From positions 128,415-192,414 of the forward strand of contig DGUL01000001.1 of the NCBI GenBank assembly GCA_002394665.1: a stretch of 64,000 nt of DNA, read 5' to 3'. Every line of letters begins with the position of its first letter. Position 1 is the first letter of the stretch. The translations under genes were made by a program, and so were the position numbers. Below are positions 61,664-64,000 of this stretch, one piece after another. The notes below the pieces were generated by a model, which was given only the letters and a program-made list of their open reading frames with translations, was not told the origin of the DNA and searched no databases. The stretch is from Rickettsiales bacterium UBA4311. GTDB taxonomy: Bacteria > Pseudomonadota > Alphaproteobacteria > Rickettsiales > Deianiraeaceae.

Positions 61664-62710
61664 CTACACAAAAACCACTGGCAACTCAAATCGTTTTATA
61701 TCCAAGAATTGCCTCATTACCGCATTATTTGACAAGACAATTCTTCCGCATTCTCCTTCGTTCTCTTTCTGTTGAGAAATATCAAGACCTATAAAAAAAA
61801 TCATCAACCTTTCCAGTAATAACAATTTTATCGTCCTTTGTAGGCTTTTACAACTCGCTTCAATAACCTCGTAAAACATATTCAATTTTTGAGGTATTGT
61901 TGCACTCATTACTTCATTAAAAAGTTTCTTAGCATTAAAGTCTTTCAAAATAAAAGCAAAACCGACAGAACTGCCAGATATTTTTGAATAAAAATCCGCA
62001 TCATCATCGTTAAAACCAAAATCCTTTAAAATACCTTTACACTCATCAAAAGACAACCGCAGTGTTATCTCGTGGCATCTTGAATATATCGTATCAAGCA
62101 ACTTTGTTGATTTGTGATTTATCAAAAAAAAATAAGTATTATCTGGTGGCTCTTCCAAAGTTTTTAATAATGCATTAACTCCGTTCGTATTGATTGAATT
62201 TATATCGTCTATAATTACAAACTTATCCCGATACATTGGTTTAAAAGAAATCCTGCCAATTAACTCCCTAACCTGCTCAACTTTTATCTCATTTTCTTTA
62301 TCCTTTTTTGTCAAAAAAAACACATCAGGATGATTATTCTTTTGCAAAAGCTCAAGATGCATTTTTTTTAAACTTTCCCTTTTTTCCTCCGGAAAGCTCT
62401 CGCACATACACTTAAAAAACTCTGCAATAATTGAATAAGCAAAAGTTGTCTTCCCGATTCCGCAACCTCCACTCAACATTATTGCGTGATGCAATTTGTT
62501 ATTTTTAAATTGTTCAATCAAACTCCTGCCAACATCCTCAAACGAAGCAATTTTTTTCAATTCATATCGCAAGACCTCATCTGTCTCCTCAGGTTCAAGA
62601 ATTTTTACTTTCTTCTCCTTCGTTGCTGTTTTTTTTATGGTTTTCTTTTCACCCTTTTCCTGTTTTTTTTCCTCTTTTTCAATTTGTTCTTCAACCGAAA
62701 ACAACGACAT
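61664..62710 (-). CDS. holB: DNA polymerase III subunit delta' (clamp loader)
   Basis: 348 residues. A Lys-rich N-terminal extension (1-55) is followed by an AAA+ clamp-loader core. It has HHAIMLSGGCGIGKTTFAYSI (Walker A; family HAxLLxGPxGIGKxxxA), NHPDVFFL, IKVEQVRELIGRISFKPMYRDKFVIIDDINSINTNGVNALLKTLEEPPDNTYFFLINHKSTKLLDTIYSRCH with the delta' EEPP and SRC arginine-finger motifs. The C-terminal collar domain is divergent. It loads the sliding clamp with DnaX and HolA. It is divergent from the gene at 62781 with a 70-base poly-A/T gap. Confidence 0.88.
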   Translation of the reverse strand: MSLFSVEEQIEKEEKKQEKGEKKTIKKTATKEKKVKILEPEETDEVLRYELKKIASFEDVGRSLIEQFKNNKLHHAIMLSGGCGIGKTTFAYSIIAEFFKCMCESFPEEKRESLKKMHLELLQKNNHPDVFFLTKKDKENEIKVEQVRELIGRISFKPMYRDKFVIIDDINSINTNGVNALLKTLEEPPDNTYFFLINHKSTKLLDTIYSRCHEITLRLSFDECKGILKDFGFNDDDADFYSKISGSSVGFAFILKDFNAKKLFNEVMSATIPQKLNMFYEVIEASCKSLQRTIKLLLLERLMIFFIGLDISQQKENEGECGRIVLSNNAVMRQFLDIKRFELPVVFV

Positions 62711-62780
62711 AACGAAAAAGAAGAATGAATTTTTTATAATTCAAAAAAAAAATACAAAAAAAAAAAAACATTATAATACA

Positions 62781-64000
62781 ATGCATATGCCGGATGCAAC
62801 AAAAATTTTTAAAGAAGATGATGAATGGACAAAAATACGAAAACCGGGCATTTTGGTTGTAAACAATGGCGATTTTACAGGCATAGACAATAGCCTGATA
62901 GGCTGGCAAATTAAGGCAAATCAAGCAAAAAACTTGCCACCGAATAGCGAAGTAATCGATAAAATAAACGAAAAACTAAAAGCAAAAATAGACAAAGGAA
63001 AAACACCAAAAGTGTTAATATCCTACAATTGGGTCAAAGAAGACGAAACAGAAATCGAATTAGACCTTGTTAAAAACGAAGATTATGATGTCATTATTGT
63101 GCCAAGTATGTACGTCTTCAGCGACGGCTCGTCTACGAACAGCGTAATTGGAAAATATACCCCAGATTTATACAATATACTTAAACGTTTAAATCAAAAA
63201 ATCGATCTAACAATAGATGACAGCACAGAAGATGCGTATATGACAATCGCACTACTTGCAGAATTAAACGAAATTGATGATAAAGACATCCTTCAAAATC
63301 TTAATCAAAAAATTAACACTTTTACAATAAATGCAACCAGTCCGGCTATGGGCAACTACTTTTTCCGCCACGCAAAAACAAACTTTCGCAAAGGATACGA
63401 CCCAATTTTAATAAACATAATCTATGATCCAAGTTATACCAATATATCGGAATATAAAAGACCATCATTTGCATTCTTGCAATACAAATCATTCAAAACA
63501 TCATCTCACAGCCAAGTGTCCGCATCACCCCCTAATGTAACTTTGACTATTGATATCTCGGCAGTAGAAAACTATCTTTTGAAACGATGCGGTACTAAAA
63601 CATTTGATGGTAACACCGAAAAAAACGAGGTCAAAGATGAATTATTGAAAATGGCCGATCCAAGCACGTTTGCAAAATTTAGCTACAATGTAATAGGTCT
63701 GAAAAACAGACCAGAACACGAAAATGAAAAGGTTAAAAAAATCGTTGATGATTTTTATCTCGACTGGCTTATTGTATCAGAAAATTTGAAAGACAATAAA
63801 GATTTTGCTGATGAATATCTAACAAACTACAATCAAGATGGTGTAGATGATGATACGAAAAACAGAATAAAAACCATAGAAACAAAGTTTCCAAATGAAG
63901 AGCAATCTGAAGATTCCGAGAGCCAACCAGAAGACAACCCTCCTCCTCTTCTACCACCAAACAACAACACAGGCTACGGCACAGGAAACAATGAAAATAA
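62781..64000 (+). CDS. unknown protein, cut by the right window edge
   Basis: An open frame of 406 codons runs from the ATG at 62781 to the window end with no stop. It has no signal peptide or membrane helix. An N-terminal alpha/beta part (KPGILVVNNGDFTGID; PKVLISYNWVKEDETEIELDL; YDVIIVPSMYVFSDGSS) is followed by helices (EDAYMTIALLAELNEIDDKD) and further strands with an FAFLQYKSF segment. The visible end is acidic then Pro/Asn-rich (PPPLLPPNNNTGYGTG). The well-formed secondary-structure pattern supports a real gene. I do not recognise the family. Confidence 0.7.
   Translation, partial: MHMPDATKIFKEDDEWTKIRKPGILVVNNGDFTGIDNSLIGWQIKANQAKNLPPNSEVIDKINEKLKAKIDKGKTPKVLISYNWVKEDETEIELDLVKNEDYDVIIVPSMYVFSDGSSTNSVIGKYTPDLYNILKRLNQKIDLTIDDSTEDAYMTIALLAELNEIDDKDILQNLNQKINTFTINATSPAMGNYFFRHAKTNFRKGYDPILINIIYDPSYTNISEYKRPSFAFLQYKSFKTSSHSQVSASPPNVTLTIDISAVENYLLKRCGTKTFDGNTEKNEVKDELLKMADPSTFAKFSYNVIGLKNRPEHENEKVKKIVDDFYLDWLIVSENLKDNKDFADEYLTNYNQDGVDDDTKNRIKTIETKFPNEEQSEDSESQPEDNPPPLLPPNNNTGYGTGNNEN

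Noticed and set aside
1..64000. CRISPR arrays, insertion sequences, integrases, rRNA genes
   Set aside because: No regularly spaced repeats, transposase or integrase motifs, or rRNA-like conserved stretches were seen in the window.

Overview
The window is about one third G+C by eye, with very A-rich gaps. It looks like the chromosome of a Rickettsiales-type alphaproteobacterium, host-associated with a reduced genome. The support is: two very long VirB6-like type IV secretion proteins; a neighbouring pair of gene-transfer-agent (RcGTA g12/g13) tail genes; a biotin-carrying PccA; an eukaryotic-type (type II) IleRS segment; a contracted ribosomal protein operon; and many long, low-complexity, lineage-specific proteins. 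The genus cannot be fixed from the sequence alone. Genes use standard stop codons. GTG starts are frequent, and one gene (lptF/G-like) seems to start at ATT or CTG.

Layout. 1-3.1 kb (minus): a tripartite efflux operon, adaptor - TolC-like channel - RND pump, with the pump cut by the window edge. 3.1-5.1 kb (plus): a collagen-like membrane protein followed by GTA g12 and g13. 5.1-15.7 kb (minus): exported Nudix hydrolase, murJ, a 1689-residue VirB6-like protein, secD, a DUF21/CBS transporter and rpsT. 15.9 kb (plus): secY, away from its usual place in the ribosomal operon. 17.2-22.2 kb (minus): dprA and a second VirB6-like protein carrying nearly identical tandem repeats. 22.3-27.9 kb (plus): a small unknown gene, tsaC, tpiA, a CarA-like protein without its catalytic residues, uppS, cdsA and a prepilin-peptidase-like protein without its catalytic aspartates. 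28.4-31.1 kb (minus): tyrS and an M23 murein peptidase. 31.1-41.4 kb (minus): a compact rplC-to-rplQ operon that lacks rpsJ, rpmC, rpmD, secY and adk at their usual positions.

41.5-48.1 kb (minus): a lipoprotein, an LptF/G permease, then the most unusual locus. An ileS segment has no N-terminal HIGH-motif domain, is cut short at its C-terminus, and is richer in G+C (40-52% in 60-base samples) than its surroundings. It is followed after five bases by a trypsin-like protease without a signal peptide, and then by a second, degenerate copy of the last 35 codons of ileS. A lipoprotein and tRNA-Glu and tRNA-Ile2(CAU) genes follow. 48.3-64 kb: Bax-inhibitor-like protein, small membrane proteins, TPR protein, grpE, pccA, a 1000-residue Asn-rich protein, comM, holB, several unknown genes, and a partial unknown gene at the right edge.

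Functional themes are envelope building and export (MurJ, UppS, CdsA, LptF/G, M23 peptidase, SecY, SecD, RND efflux), type IV secretion with surface-exposed VirB6 extensions, translation, and DNA uptake or recombination (DprA, ComM). At least two pseudoenzyme-like genes (CarA-like, PilD-like) sit in one operon. The leading candidates for something undescribed are the ileS-segment/protease/ileS-tail locus and the retained CarA-like pseudoenzyme.
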